DNA from: JALORV01 sp035498175
Lineage (GTDB): Bacteria; Pseudomonadota; Gammaproteobacteria; Burkholderiales; Burkholderiaceae_F
Assembly (NCBI GenBank): GCA_035498175.1
Contig: DATKAJ010000013.1
Coordinates: 1 to 52,902, forward strand
DNA: 52,902 bases
Direction: 5' to 3'
Position numbers and translations under genes: made by a program. Under the pieces are notes generated by a model. That model was not told where the DNA came from. It did not search any database and saw nothing but the letters and a program-made list of their open reading frames with translations. Shown piece by piece: positions 44,682-52,761 of the stretch. Numbering within the stretch: position 1 is the first letter of the stretch; each line of letters begins with the position of its first letter.

Positions 44682-45355
44682 GCGCCCACCAGAATGACGC
44701 GCCGGAACGTGGTGCCGTTGTCGCGCTCGAGCGTCACTTCGATGCCCGGGACGACCGCATTCGGGTTCGTCGCCGCCGGCGAACCGCTGGCATCCGACTG
44801 TTGCGGTACGTTCGGATCGACCCAGCCGGCGCCTTGCGACCAGGTGCGGATCTGCATCAGCTTCACCTTGTTGAGCAGTCGCGCAGTCTCGAGCCGTTCA
44901 GCAGGTACGCGTTCAAACCCCGGTAGCGCCGGGCTGGCCTGGCGGACCAGCGTGCCGTCGACGATGCGATAGACGACGGTCTGGACTTCAGTCGGCCGGT
45001 CCGGCGCGGCGGGCGCAACACGGGCGAGTTGCAGCGTTGTTGCGCCATCGGCAATGGACACGGCGATCGGTGACGTCGCCAGGCCGAGGAACTTCGGGTT
45101 CGTGACCTGCGCGAGATCGCGCTCCATCTGGCCAAAGGTCGTCAGTAGCGCGCGCACCTCGTCGGCTTCCGGCTCCAGCCGTTCCCGGGTCGTGACCAGC
45201 GAGTCGAGCCCGCGCCACGCGATCATCGACACCAGCGACAGCACGGTGATCGCCACCAGCAGTTCGAGGAGCGTGAACCCGCGCGCCTGGGTACGAGGCT
45301 CCGGGCTGCGCCCTGCGGCGCGAGCTTGCTTCAGACGGCTCTGCGCTGCGCTCAT
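44678..45355 (-). CDS. gspJ: T2SS minor pseudopilin GspJ
   Basis: This is a 225-residue minor pseudopilin. Prepilin cleavage and methylation motif: ARGFTLLELLVAITVL near residues 24-39. A beta-rich globular domain follows, with VVYRIVDGTLVRQ. The start ATG 45355 overlaps the gspI stop (ATGA); a longer frame to 45892 runs through gspI and is rejected. Needs the prepilin peptidase GspO, which is not in this window. Confidence 0.93.
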   Translation of the reverse strand: MSAAQSRLKQARAAGRSPEPRTQARGFTLLELLVAITVLSLVSMIAWRGLDSLVTTRERLEPEADEVRALLTTFGQMERDLAQVTNPKFLGLATSPIAVSIADGATTLQLARVAPAAPDRPTEVQTVVYRIVDGTLVRQASPALPGFERVPAERLETARLLNKVKLMQIRTWSQGAGWVDPNVPQQSDASGSPAATNPNAVVPGIEVTLERDNGTTFRRVILVGA

Positions 45356-45726
45356 TGGTTGGTCGGCAATACCGTCATCAGCTCGGCGAGTGTCCGCAGC
45401 GTCCCGTCCGGCGCCGGGCGATAGACCCGCACCTCCACCCGCCGGAAGAACGGGTTCGGCGTCGGCTTGACCGCCTGCACGCACTGGAAGGTGATCCCGC
45501 CCTGCTCGCAGGGCAGGCTCGCTTCGCCCTGCTCGAGGCGCTCGCGCGCTAGTCGCAGTTCGAGCAGCCGGTTTTCCGCCGTCATGACCGCCAGCATCTT
45601 TTCGCGCGTGAATTCCGCGCTCGTTGTCAGGGACATCGCGCCGCGCATCGCGGCGGCCAGCGCCACGCCGATGATCACCAGGGCGACCAGAACCTCGAGC
45701 AGCGTGAAGCCACGGCTGCGCATCAT
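45352..45726 (-). CDS. gspI: T2SS minor pseudopilin GspI
   Basis: This is a 124-residue minor pseudopilin with a short leader MMRSRG and prepilin helix FTLLEVLVALVIIG. The CQAVKPTPNPFFRRVEVRVY region is typical of GspI. ATGATG at 45726 overlaps the gspH stop. Together with GspJ and GspK it forms the pseudopilus tip complex. Confidence 0.93.
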   Translation of the reverse strand: MMRSRGFTLLEVLVALVIIGVALAAAMRGAMSLTTSAEFTREKMLAVMTAENRLLELRLARERLEQGEASLPCEQGGITFQCVQAVKPTPNPFFRRVEVRVYRPAPDGTLRTLAELMTVLPTNQ

Positions 45727-46244
45727 GGCTGCACCACGGCCCGGCCGGATTCATCGAAGTCAAGCCGCACCGTCGCGTCTTCGTTGCTGAGTTCGAGACG
45801 CCAGCGCGGTTGCACCCACTCACGCGCGATCGCCATGCGCACCGGCGGCGCGCCCGGGCCGAGCAGCACCTGCGCCGGTTGGGGCCCCGCACCGTCCTGC
45901 ACTGAAAGGCGCGTCAGCGGCGCGTCCCAGCTGCGCTCGCGCAGCAGATCGTCGCCGGTCAGCAACTGCCGTTCGCCACGAACTTCGGCGACGAAGCGGT
46001 AGCCCCGCAAGTCGGCCTCCCAGACGATGGGCAACTGCCGGATACGGGCCTCGTCGGCGGCCAGCGCCATCAGCTGGCCGACGCGCTCGGCTTCCCGCGT
46101 CAGCTTCTGCCGCGGGTCTGGCGTGACGCTGAGTGTGACGACGGAGACCAGGATGCCGGCGAGGACGATGACGACCAGCATCTCGAGCAGCGTGAAGCCG
46201 CGAAGACGAAGTCGGGAGATCGGAGGCGGCTGACAGCGGTTCAA
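45723..46244 (-). CDS. gspH: T2SS minor pseudopilin GspH
   Basis: This is a 173-residue minor pseudopilin with prepilin motif LRGFTLLEMLVVIVLAGIL near 14-32 and a C-terminal beta domain with WRLELSNEDATVRLDFDESG. The only in-frame start that gives a normal leader is TTG 46244, with no strong Shine-Dalgarno. An out-of-frame 7-codon ATG ORF just upstream ends in a TGA that overlaps this TTG, so re-initiation could feed the start. Confidence 0.9.
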   Translation of the reverse strand: MNRCQPPPISRLRLRGFTLLEMLVVIVLAGILVSVVTLSVTPDPRQKLTREAERVGQLMALAADEARIRQLPIVWEADLRGYRFVAEVRGERQLLTGDDLLRERSWDAPLTRLSVQDGAGPQPAQVLLGPGAPPVRMAIAREWVQPRWRLELSNEDATVRLDFDESGRAVVQP

Positions 46245-46294
46245 CGTGGGTACCCCGGCCTCATGGAAGGTGGCGCGGCCGTGCCGCCGCTACC

Positions 46295-46747
46295 CTAGAG
46301 CTGCCAGGAGCCGATATCGGCGTCGGTGTTCTGCCCGCCAGATTGACCGTCGGCGCCGAAACTGAAGACGTCGATCTCGCCGCGCAGGCCGGGATTCAGG
46401 TACTGATACGGGTGCCCCCAGGGGTCCCTGGGGACGTTGCTTCGCTCCAGGTAGCCGCCCTGTTTCCAGTTGTTCGGCACCGGCTCGGTGCTCGGTTTGG
46501 AGATCAGCGCCTGCAGCCCCTGTTCGGTTGTGGGATAGCGGCCGTTGTCGAGGCGATACAGCTTCAGCGCCTGCATGATTGAAGCGATGTCCTGGCGCGC
46601 GGCGGCGATGCGGGCATCGTCGGTGCGCCCGACCACGCGCGGGACGATCAACGCCGCCAGGATTCCCAGGATCGTGATCACCACCATGATCTCGATCAGC
46701 GTGAAGCCCCGGTCGTCCCGGGAACGGGAAGCCTTCATCATGTTCAT
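46295..46747 (-). CDS. gspG: T2SS major pseudopilin GspG
   Basis: GspG polymerises into the pseudopilus. The 150-residue protein has a 14-residue basic leader, then FTLIEIMVVITILGILAALI with E19 at mature position +5, and the conserved LYRLDNGRYPTTEQGLQAL loop and PWGHPYQY calcium-site region. Length is typical. It is the first gene of the leftward gsp operon, and the spacer to gspC (46748-46963) is AT-rich and should hold both promoters. Confidence 0.96.
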   Translation of the reverse strand: MNMMKASRSRDDRGFTLIEIMVVITILGILAALIVPRVVGRTDDARIAAARQDIASIMQALKLYRLDNGRYPTTEQGLQALISKPSTEPVPNNWKQGGYLERSNVPRDPWGHPYQYLNPGLRGEIDVFSFGADGQSGGQNTDADIGSWQL

Positions 46748-46963
46748 ATGACCATTGCCAAAGCGAAAGAAAGCTTGAAGTTAAGCACCGAAGGCCTTGA
46801 ACTTTCTGTGTTTTAGAGGCGCACAAGGTTGGCCGCGCCAGATATTATCAACGCGAGTTCTACACCTTACCCCTCTTAAACGGGATGCAGGGCCACGGTT
46901 AATGCAACAGGATGACCGCGGCATGCGTCGTGTGCGCGATCATCGGCCCGGTTTGGACACGCG
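46748..46963. promoter_or_regulatory. gspG/gspC divergent promoter region
   Basis: This 216-bp spacer is clearly richer in A+T than its surroundings. On the minus strand a GATAAT/TAATAT sequence near 46840-46850 is a possible -10 for gspG, leaving a leader of about 90 bases with an imperfect AAGTTAAG/CTTGAACTT hairpin. No confident -35 was found. On the plus side a 22-codon ORF (46902-46970) overlaps the gspC start. Confidence 0.4.
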
Positions 46964-47542
46964 ATGCTGAAGAAGATTGCTACCGCCGCTGTTCACCTGC
47001 TGTTCTTTGCAGGTGTCGTGGCGATCGCGGCGTACTGGTCGGTTCGCATTTTCACGCCGGTTCCCACGGCAGCGCCGCCACCGCTGCTGCCTCCGCCATT
47101 GCGCGACCCGGATGCGGCCGCTGCTGCACGCATGTTCGGCAAGGTCGAAGCTGCGCCGACCGCAGTTGCCACGAACGTCCAGGCAGTGGGTGCATTTGCG
47201 GCCGGGAAGAGTTCGAGTGCGATTCTCGCGGTCGACGGGAGGCCGGCTCGCGTCTTCCTGGTCGGGCAGGAAGTGGCGCCTGGACTGCGGCTCGCCGCGA
47301 TCGAAGCCGACGTCGTGGTACTCGACAGCCCGGGCGGGCGACAGGAGGTCCGATTGCCCCCACGGCCGGCCGTGGCCATCAGCGGGGGCGCGCCGGCGCC
47401 GAACTTCACTCGCGACGGCAATACGCTGAGCGCGCCGACATCGACCGGGGCGCCCGCGGTGGCGCCACGCGCGGCGCCGCCCCCCGCCGCGCCGTCGCCC
47501 CCGCCCCAGGCCCCACCGGGCACGGCGCCGCAGACGCAGTGA
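46964..47542 (+). CDS. gspC: T2SS inner-membrane protein GspC
   Basis: GspC links the inner platform to the secretin. The 192-residue protein has a short cytoplasmic tail, one transmembrane helix (about 10-28), a Pro-rich spacer and the HR domain (about 55-135; MFGKVEA, AILAVDGRPARVFLVGQEV). It then ends in a Pro/Ala-rich tail with no PDZ or coiled-coil domain, as in short GspC forms of Burkholderia-type systems. The gene faces away from gspG. Confidence 0.9.
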   Translation: MLKKIATAAVHLLFFAGVVAIAAYWSVRIFTPVPTAAPPPLLPPPLRDPDAAAAARMFGKVEAAPTAVATNVQAVGAFAAGKSSSAILAVDGRPARVFLVGQEVAPGLRLAAIEADVVVLDSPGGRQEVRLPPRPAVAISGGAPAPNFTRDGNTLSAPTSTGAPAVAPRAAPPPAAPSPPPQAPPGTAPQTQ

Positions 47543-47661
47543 GTGCGTTCGTTCGGCAGCAGCAATCCGGCAGCAGCGGTTTCAGACGTAAGCAAAGGTA
47601 AGCGCCGTCGACGCTGGGCAGCGTGGCACGTTCAATGAGCATCTCAACCAAGGAGTTGCTC

Positions 47662-48105
47662 ATGAACACACGGATCCTGGTCGCGGCGGCATTCAGTGCG
47701 GCCTTTTCGGTCGCCATCGCGGCGCCTACGGACGCGCCTGCCCCGCGCGGCTTCGTGGCGCTCGACAAGAACGGCGACGGCGTCATCTCGCGCGATGAGG
47801 CAGCGGGACATCCGCGGCTCGCCGAGTCGTTCGATCGTATCGATACGGACAAGGACGGCGTGCTGTCGCAGGATGAACTGCGAGCGGCACGGCAGGCACA
47901 CCACGCCGGGCGCACGAGGCTCGACGCCAACGGTGACGGCATGATCTCCCGGGACGAGGCCAAGGCGGCCCCGCGCCTCGCGGCGAATTTCGACGCAATC
48001 GATACGAACAAGGACGGCGTGCTGAGCCGGGATGAGCTGGCGTCGTGGCACAAGGCCCAACCGCATCCGCGCGCGGCGGCGCAGGAGCCCGCGCCAAAGC
48101 AGTAG
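47662..48105 (+). CDS. Exported protein with four EF-hand loops
   Basis: This is a 147-residue protein with a signal peptide (1-21, AIAA-P) and four 12-residue EF-hand loops at 35-46, 61-72, 88-99 and 114-125 (DKNGDGVISRDE and DTDKDGVLSQDE types), spaced 26-27 residues. Each loop has D or N at positions 1, 3, 5 and E at 12, so all could bind calcium. They pair as loops 1-2 and 3-4, suggesting duplication of a two-loop unit. Sits right after gspC, so it could be a T2SS client, which is inference. AAGGAG precedes the ATG by 6 bases. Confidence 0.9.
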   Translation: MNTRILVAAAFSAAFSVAIAAPTDAPAPRGFVALDKNGDGVISRDEAAGHPRLAESFDRIDTDKDGVLSQDELRAARQAHHAGRTRLDANGDGMISRDEAKAAPRLAANFDAIDTNKDGVLSRDELASWHKAQPHPRAAAQEPAPKQ

Positions 48106-48127
48106 GCTCCGCAGGCATATCTCTGTG

Positions 48128-48175
48128 GCGGGTCGATGCGGGCAGGACCCGCATCGGCCCGCTCTTCTTGCTTCC
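48128..48175 (+). terminator. Intrinsic terminator after the EF-hand gene
   Basis: A long stem is formed by GCGGG-T-CGATGCGGG and CCCGCATCG-G-CCCGC (14 pairs and one mismatch) around a CAGGA loop, followed by TCTTCTTGCTTCC. It lies 22 bases after the EF-hand stop. This is the clearest rho-independent terminator in the window. Confidence 0.8.
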
Positions 48176-48285
48176 TGCGCCTACAATGGAGCGTAGATGC
48201 GGCGGCTCGGACGCTCGCCGCGACACCGGGCTTTCCCTCGGATGTCGGGCTTGAACGCCGGCCAAGGGCGGCCATCTAAGCCCAT

Positions 48286-48675
48286 ATGGAAGCTCCGAAT
48301 CCCAAACCTTCGCCTTCGGCTTCGTCGAGTCTTGGCGAGCGCGTGTGGAGCAACGTCTTCTTCGTGCTGAGCGCAGCGCTTGCGTCGCTGGCGCTGGTGC
48401 AGTTCGAAGCCGGTCGAGTCGCGCGTGCGCTCGGTGACCTGGGTGCAGCGGTACTGATGATTTCGCTGATCTCCCAGTACCCGTTCATTCGCGCAGTCAT
48501 CCGGGCCAGCGCAGAGGAAGATGGAACACCGGAAAGGGCCCGGCGCCGGCACGAGGAACTGATGCGCCAGGCCGCCGAACTGAAGGCCGCGCATCCGTGG
48601 TCTGATATGGCCGGCCGCGCCGGCTGGGTCCTGCTGGGAATTTCGCTGGTATTGCGGTTTACCGGAGCGGCCTGA
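48286..48675 (+). CDS. Small membrane protein, unknown function
   Basis: This 129-residue protein has a Ser/Pro-rich start, two hydrophobic segments (about 24-40 and 49-64), a charged helix (ASAEEDGTPERARRRHEELM, about 74-93) and a third hydrophobic segment near the C-terminus (110-126). I recognise no family. Codon use is like the neighbours. A perfect 8-bp hairpin (48683-48702) follows 8 bases after the stop. Confidence 0.65.
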   Translation: MEAPNPKPSPSASSSLGERVWSNVFFVLSAALASLALVQFEAGRVARALGDLGAAVLMISLISQYPFIRAVIRASAEEDGTPERARRRHEELMRQAAELKAAHPWSDMAGRAGWVLLGISLVLRFTGAA

Positions 48676-49111
48676 CCCCTGCCGCGCGATTCTGATCGCG
48701 CGCCCTGCCGGTTCACTCAGCCCACGGTTTCGCCAGTTCGTCGCAGGCTGGTCGTCGCGCTCGCCGCCGCCGGCTACTGTCTTCCCTGATGCTCTTCGGC
48801 GGCGCGCGGCGGCCGGCTGATCAAAGCAATACCCAACCCCCCACTCCCCGGGGACGTTCACGGCCCGGCACGACCGGGCCGCTTCTTTCTGGACCCCCAG
48901 CCGCCGATCCTGCACTCTGGGGTGCCGAACTTGCAGTCTGTCGCACCCGGCTGGCCGCAACGGTGACAGGGCCCGTAAGGTCACGGCATGCCAATCTCAA
49001 AGCCGTCGCGATTCCTCCGCCCGCGGCCCTTAAGCTGCCGAATTGGAACCTGCAGCAAAGGGACGCCGACGACGCGTCGCCCAGCGCGGCTGAAGCACGA
49101 ATCCCTGAACC
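48676..49111. other. 436-bp spacer with two hairpins
   Basis: This is the longest gene-free stretch in the window. It holds a CGCGCGAT/ATCGCGCG dyad (48683-48702) and an intrinsic terminator (48861-48890). Beyond that, no confident promoter for the kinase gene was found. A 125-codon frame from 48789 crosses the terminator and lacks a ribosome-binding site, so it is not accepted as a gene. Confidence 0.6.
48861..48890 (+). terminator. Intrinsic terminator
   Basis: CGGCCCGG and CCGGGCCG are perfect 8-bp arms around CACGA, followed by CTTCTTTCT. It is 185 bases after the small membrane protein and separates it from the kinase operon. Confidence 0.72.
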
Positions 49112-50674
49112 ATGTCGACTAACGAGAACCCGCCTCTGCCGGAAGCGGAGCCGCCGGGTGCGGTGAAGCGCGCCGGGACTGCGACTGCCGCCGCTGCACG
49201 TACGGCCGGACCCGATATCGCCAGCGGGGCGGCAAGCTCGTGGAGCTTCATCCGTACCCGGATCGTTCCTCAGGTGCGCGCGCTGTCGCAGCGCATTGGC
49301 GACTGGCTTGCCGTGGTTGGCTGGGGCAAGTTCATCCTGGTCGCCATCCTTCTTCTGGCGATCGCGGGTATCGCGTCGAAGGTCCTCTACAACGAAGGCA
49401 CGGTGGTCGTGGTCGATCGGCACGACCCGGGCGGGAAAGTGAAGCTCGACGTCAGGGTCGACGCCGACGGCATTCGTATCGAGCGGCCCAACGTCCCCGC
49501 GCCGCCGGTGCCTCCGCAGCCGCCGATGCCTCCGCAGCCACCGGGCGTGCCGAAGCCGCCCGCAGGAAAGGACGCGACGGCGTTGGGCAAGCCTCCGAGC
49601 TCGGTCAGCATCGACGAACACGGCGTCCGGATCCGCTCGCAGAAAAATGGCGCACCGGTACAGGTCGTCATCGATGCCGATGGCATCCGGGTCGAGGATG
49701 CATCGAAGGCTCCACCTCCACCTCCGGATGATCCCGCGGCGGTCGTTATCGATCGCAGTGGTGCCGTCGTGATTCCCGCGGATGTGGCGAACGATCCGGC
49801 CAAGGTTGAACAGGCGCTCGAGAGCGCGCGCCGCGAGATCGAGACTATCGTTACCGATCAGGTCAATCGCAGCGTCGCGCGGGAGGTGCGCAGCTATCGC
49901 GAGCGCAGCGGCGATTGGTTGATGAGCTTTGCGTTGCTGCTGATCCTGATGGGTGTCATCGTCAAGGTGGTGCTGGGCGGGAAGAAGCGCGCGGAGCGGC
50001 GTGCCCAGGTTGCGACCGCGACGGCCGCTGAGGAAGGCCTCAAGCGCCAACTGGTCGAGGCGCAGCTGAAGATGATGCAGGCGCAGGTCGAGCCGCACTT
50101 CCTGTTCAACACGCTGGCCTCGGTCGACTATCTGATCGAAACCGATCCGTCGACGGCATCCAAGATGCAGAAGAACCTGATCCAGTACCTGCGCGCCGCG
50201 CTGCCGCAGATGCGCGAAGGGTCGACGACGCTCGGCAAGGAAGTGCAGCTATGCCGGGCCTATCTCGAGATCCTGAAGTTCCGGATGGAAGACCGCCTGC
50301 AGTACACGGTGACGATTCCGCAGGGCCTGATGTCGGCGCAGTTCCCGCCGATGATGCTGCAGTCGCTGGTCGAGAACTCGATCAAGCATGGGCTGGAGCC
50401 GAAGCCGGAAGGCGGCGCGATCACGCTGTCGGCCGACATCGTTAACGGCCGGCTGCGCGTGACGGTGGCGGACACGGGGCTCGGCTTTGCCGCGGCGTCG
50501 CGCCCCGGCAGCGGCGTCGGTCTGGCCAACGTCAGGGAGCGCCTCGCAGCGCTGTATGGGGGTCGCGCGCGACTCTCGATCGATGCGAATGATCCCAGCG
50601 GAACCATCGTCACGATCGATGTGCCCTACACGTTCGAAGCCGACTTGCCGGTCGAGGCCGCCCAGGCAGCGTGA
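49112..50674 (+). CDS. LytS-type sensor histidine kinase with repeated sensor
   Basis: This is a 520-residue sensor kinase of the His_kinase (PF06580) LytS/YehU group. It has TM1 at about 73-91, an extracytoplasmic region (95-265), TM2 at 268-289, the phosphoacceptor H329 in QVEPHFLFNTL, N422 in ENSIKHG, and the ATPase G boxes VADTGLGF (452-459) and GSGVGLANV. The extracytoplasmic part has four copies of a V-x-[IV]-D-x-x-G-x-x-[IV] element (about 112-123, 164-175, 184-195, 209-221), separated by Pro-rich linkers, and then a helical stretch. I do not recognise it as a known sensor domain. It overlaps or abuts the response regulator gene. Confidence 0.93.
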   Translation: MSTNENPPLPEAEPPGAVKRAGTATAAAARTAGPDIASGAASSWSFIRTRIVPQVRALSQRIGDWLAVVGWGKFILVAILLLAIAGIASKVLYNEGTVVVVDRHDPGGKVKLDVRVDADGIRIERPNVPAPPVPPQPPMPPQPPGVPKPPAGKDATALGKPPSSVSIDEHGVRIRSQKNGAPVQVVIDADGIRVEDASKAPPPPPDDPAAVVIDRSGAVVIPADVANDPAKVEQALESARREIETIVTDQVNRSVAREVRSYRERSGDWLMSFALLLILMGVIVKVVLGGKKRAERRAQVATATAAEEGLKRQLVEAQLKMMQAQVEPHFLFNTLASVDYLIETDPSTASKMQKNLIQYLRAALPQMREGSTTLGKEVQLCRAYLEILKFRMEDRLQYTVTIPQGLMSAQFPPMMLQSLVENSIKHGLEPKPEGGAITLSADIVNGRLRVTVADTGLGFAAASRPGSGVGLANVRERLAALYGGRARLSIDANDPSGTIVTIDVPYTFEADLPVEAAQAA

Positions 50675-50688
50675 CGCATAATGCCCGC

Positions 50689-51456
50689 ATGACCCGGGCG
50701 ATCATTGCCGACGACGAGCGCCTGATGCGCGAGCAGTTGCGGGCCCGCCTTGCCGAGGTCTGGCCGGAGCTCGAGATCGTCTCTGAAGCCAAGAACGGCG
50801 AGGAGGCGGTCACCGCGGTGCGTGAGCACAGTCCGGACCTGGCCTTCCTCGACATCCGCATGCCCGGCATGACCGGCATCGAGGCCGCGCGTGCCATCGG
50901 TGATGCCTGCCACGTCGTCTTCATCACGGCATACAACGAGTACGCGGTGGAGGCATTCGAGCAGGGCGCTGTCGACTATGTGCTCAAGCCGGCCGAGCGC
51001 GAGCGCCTCGAGCTGACGGTGGCGCGGCTGAAGAAGCGACTGGGACGGCCGCCGACCGACCTGCGGGATTTACTGACGCGGCTCGCGCAAAGGCTCGATG
51101 AGCCCGGGGCATCGTCAGCGAGCGCATCCGGACGGCTGCAGTGGATCCAGGCGAGCGTCGGGCAGCAACTGAAGCTGATCCCGGTCGCCGACGTGCTGTT
51201 CTTCACGTCTGACGAGAAGTACACGCGCGTGCAGACCGAGTCGCTCGAGGCGTTGATCCGCAAGCCGATCAAGGAACTGGTCGAGGAACTCGATCCGGCA
51301 AAGTTCTGGCAGATCCACCGGTCCACGATCGTCAACGTCGATGCCATTGCCGGGATCACGCGCGATTTCCGCGGGCGCCAGCTGGTGCAGGTGAGGGGGC
51401 GACCCGACAAACTCGAGGTCAGCCGGAACTACACGCACCTGTTCAAGCAGATGTAA
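50689..51456 (+). CDS. LytTR-family response regulator
   Basis: This 255-residue regulator has a receiver domain (1-115: acidic D8-D9, phosphoacceptor D55 in LAFLDIRMPG, lysine in VLKPAE) and a C-terminal LytTR DNA-binding domain (about 155-255: LKLIPVADVLFFTSDEKY, KFWQIHRSTIVNV). It pairs with the upstream kinase. GTG 50671, whose TGA overlap would couple it to the kinase, would add six residues; ATG 50689 is the conventional start. CATAAT at 50677-50682 lies 6 bases before this ATG, so a leaderless internal promoter is possible. Confidence 0.93.
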   Translation: MTRAIIADDERLMREQLRARLAEVWPELEIVSEAKNGEEAVTAVREHSPDLAFLDIRMPGMTGIEAARAIGDACHVVFITAYNEYAVEAFEQGAVDYVLKPAERERLELTVARLKKRLGRPPTDLRDLLTRLAQRLDEPGASSASASGRLQWIQASVGQQLKLIPVADVLFFTSDEKYTRVQTESLEALIRKPIKELVEELDPAKFWQIHRSTIVNVDAIAGITRDFRGRQLVQVRGRPDKLEVSRNYTHLFKQM

Positions 51457-52066
51457 CGGTGTCGGGCTGGCGGCCCAGGCGCAGGCCGAGGTCGATCGAG
51501 GCGATGGTCTCGCGCCACGCCTCGCCCAGCAGTGATTCGGCCGTGCCGGGATGGAGGCCGATATGAGCGCGGCATTCGGCGAGCTCGCACACGATCTGCA
51601 TTCCGGCCCGGCGTGCCAGCGAGGCAAGCGCCGCGTTTTCGGGCATGAACACCATCATCAGCACCCGGTGGCCGCGGTTGCGCGCGTGCTCCAGTCCGCG
51701 CAGCAGCAGTGCGCGTCCAGCGCCGCACCTCCGCGCAGTGGAGTCGACGGAAACCGCGAATTCGGCCTCGCCATCGCCCAGCGCCAGATGGCCGAATCCG
51801 AGCAGGCGGCCGTCCTCATCGAACGCGCCGAAGGCGGCGTCGCGGAAGAACTGGATCCCGCGGACATAGCGAGAGATCGAGACGTCGCTGATCGGATAGC
51901 CGAACCGCAGCCTGCGATCGTCCTCCGGCAGACTGACCAGGTGCGACCGAATCCGGTCGCGGTGGTGCGGGCCCAGCTGGGCGATCAGGCTGCCGTCAGT
52001 CTGGGGTGTGGAGCAAGTCGGGCTCGAAAGGGAGTCGATACCGGCCTCGGAGTGGACTTTGTGCAT
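51443..52066 (-). CDS. GNAT-family N-acetyltransferase
   Basis: This 207-residue protein has one GNAT domain (about 30-180), with FGAFDEDGRLLGFGHLAL and EFAVSVDSTARRCGAGRALL containing the acetyl-CoA-binding R-R-x-G-A-G-R loop. The substrate is not predictable. A Ser-rich start precedes the domain. It converges on the response regulator gene, overlapping it by 14 bases. Confidence 0.88.
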   Translation of the reverse strand: MHKVHSEAGIDSLSSPTCSTPQTDGSLIAQLGPHHRDRIRSHLVSLPEDDRRLRFGYPISDVSISRYVRGIQFFRDAAFGAFDEDGRLLGFGHLALGDGEAEFAVSVDSTARRCGAGRALLLRGLEHARNRGHRVLMMVFMPENAALASLARRAGMQIVCELAECRAHIGLHPGTAESLLGEAWRETIASIDLGLRLGRQPDTVTSA

Positions 52067-52249
52067 TGCACAACTATCCGGGCGAACCAGCAGGAGTCAA
52101 CCCACGGCGTACTCTAAATCGAGTTAGCGTGCGCTGACTGACAAAACCGCGATGCGGCTCGGACTGGCGCGGCCGGGCGTGGGTGCGGATGTCCTTCGAC
52201 CAGACTAGACGAACCCCTCGCTTTTGCAGCGCACCCAAGGGGCGTCGGT

Positions 52250-52278
52250 TTGACAAGCCCTTGTTGCACAACCATAAT
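52250..52278 (+). promoter_or_regulatory. Near-consensus sigma-70 promoter for the tRNA-tuf operon
   Basis: TTGACA (52250-52255, perfect -35), a 17-base spacer and CATAAT (52273-52278, one mismatch -10) are followed by a GC-rich discriminator. Transcription should start near 52285, about 8 bases before the mature 5' end of tRNA-Tyr. The strength and GC-rich discriminator fit a stringently controlled stable RNA promoter. Confidence 0.85.
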
Positions 52279-52292
52279 TTGCGGTTCGCCGC

Positions 52293-52378
52293 GGAGGGGT
52301 GCCCGAGTGGTTAAAGGGGGCAGACTGTAAATCTGTTGGCTTACGCCTACGTTGGTTCGAATCCAACCTCCTCCACCA
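52293..52378 (+). tRNA. tRNA-Tyr (GTA)
   Basis: Complete class II tRNA with encoded CCA. The acceptor GGAGGGG pairs with CTCCTCC. The anticodon loop CTGTAAA gives GTA. A long variable arm is present and the T arm is GTTGG-TTCGAAT-CCAAC. Confidence 0.96.
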
Positions 52379-52456
52379 GCATCCCGTACGCGCTGTTTAT
52401 GCAAGAGATCGAATCACCCGCTGCAGCGATTGCAGCTTTGAGCAGGAGTTGATCAA

Positions 52457-52530
52457 GCGGGTGTAGCTCAATGGTAGAGCAGAAGCCTTCCAAGCTTACG
52501 ACGAGGGTTCGATTCCCTTCACCCGCTCCA
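52457..52530 (+). tRNA. tRNA-Gly (TCC)
   Basis: Complete tRNA with encoded CCA. The acceptor GCGGGTG pairs with the 3' side CACCCGC. The anticodon loop CTTCCAA gives TCC. It lies 78 bases after tRNA-Tyr in the same operon. Confidence 0.96.
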
Positions 52531-52601
52531 GAGTTCTACAAGGGGATAAACGAACAGCTAGAGCAACAAGCGCGGCGTTGAGCACGAGCGAACGGCGCGA
52601 G

Positions 52602-52676
<75 letters not shown>

Positions 52677-52761
52677 GAACAGGCAGCGAATCGGCGTTCG
52701 GTCCCGAATGACCGCGGCGTCACGAGCAAGGACGAGAGAGCAGGAAGTCAGGGAGTCGGCA

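Noticed and set aside
45723..46261. A 7-codon ATG ORF ending at the gspH TTG start
   Set aside because: Too short to judge; re-initiation is possible but unsupported.
46902..46970. A 22-codon ORF overlapping the gspC start
   Set aside because: It has a weak ribosome-binding site and no conserved features. Recorded only as a possible upstream ORF, not as a gene.
48789..49166. A 125-codon frame in the spacer before the kinase
   Set aside because: It runs through a convincing intrinsic terminator (48861-48890), overlaps the kinase start and lacks a ribosome-binding site.
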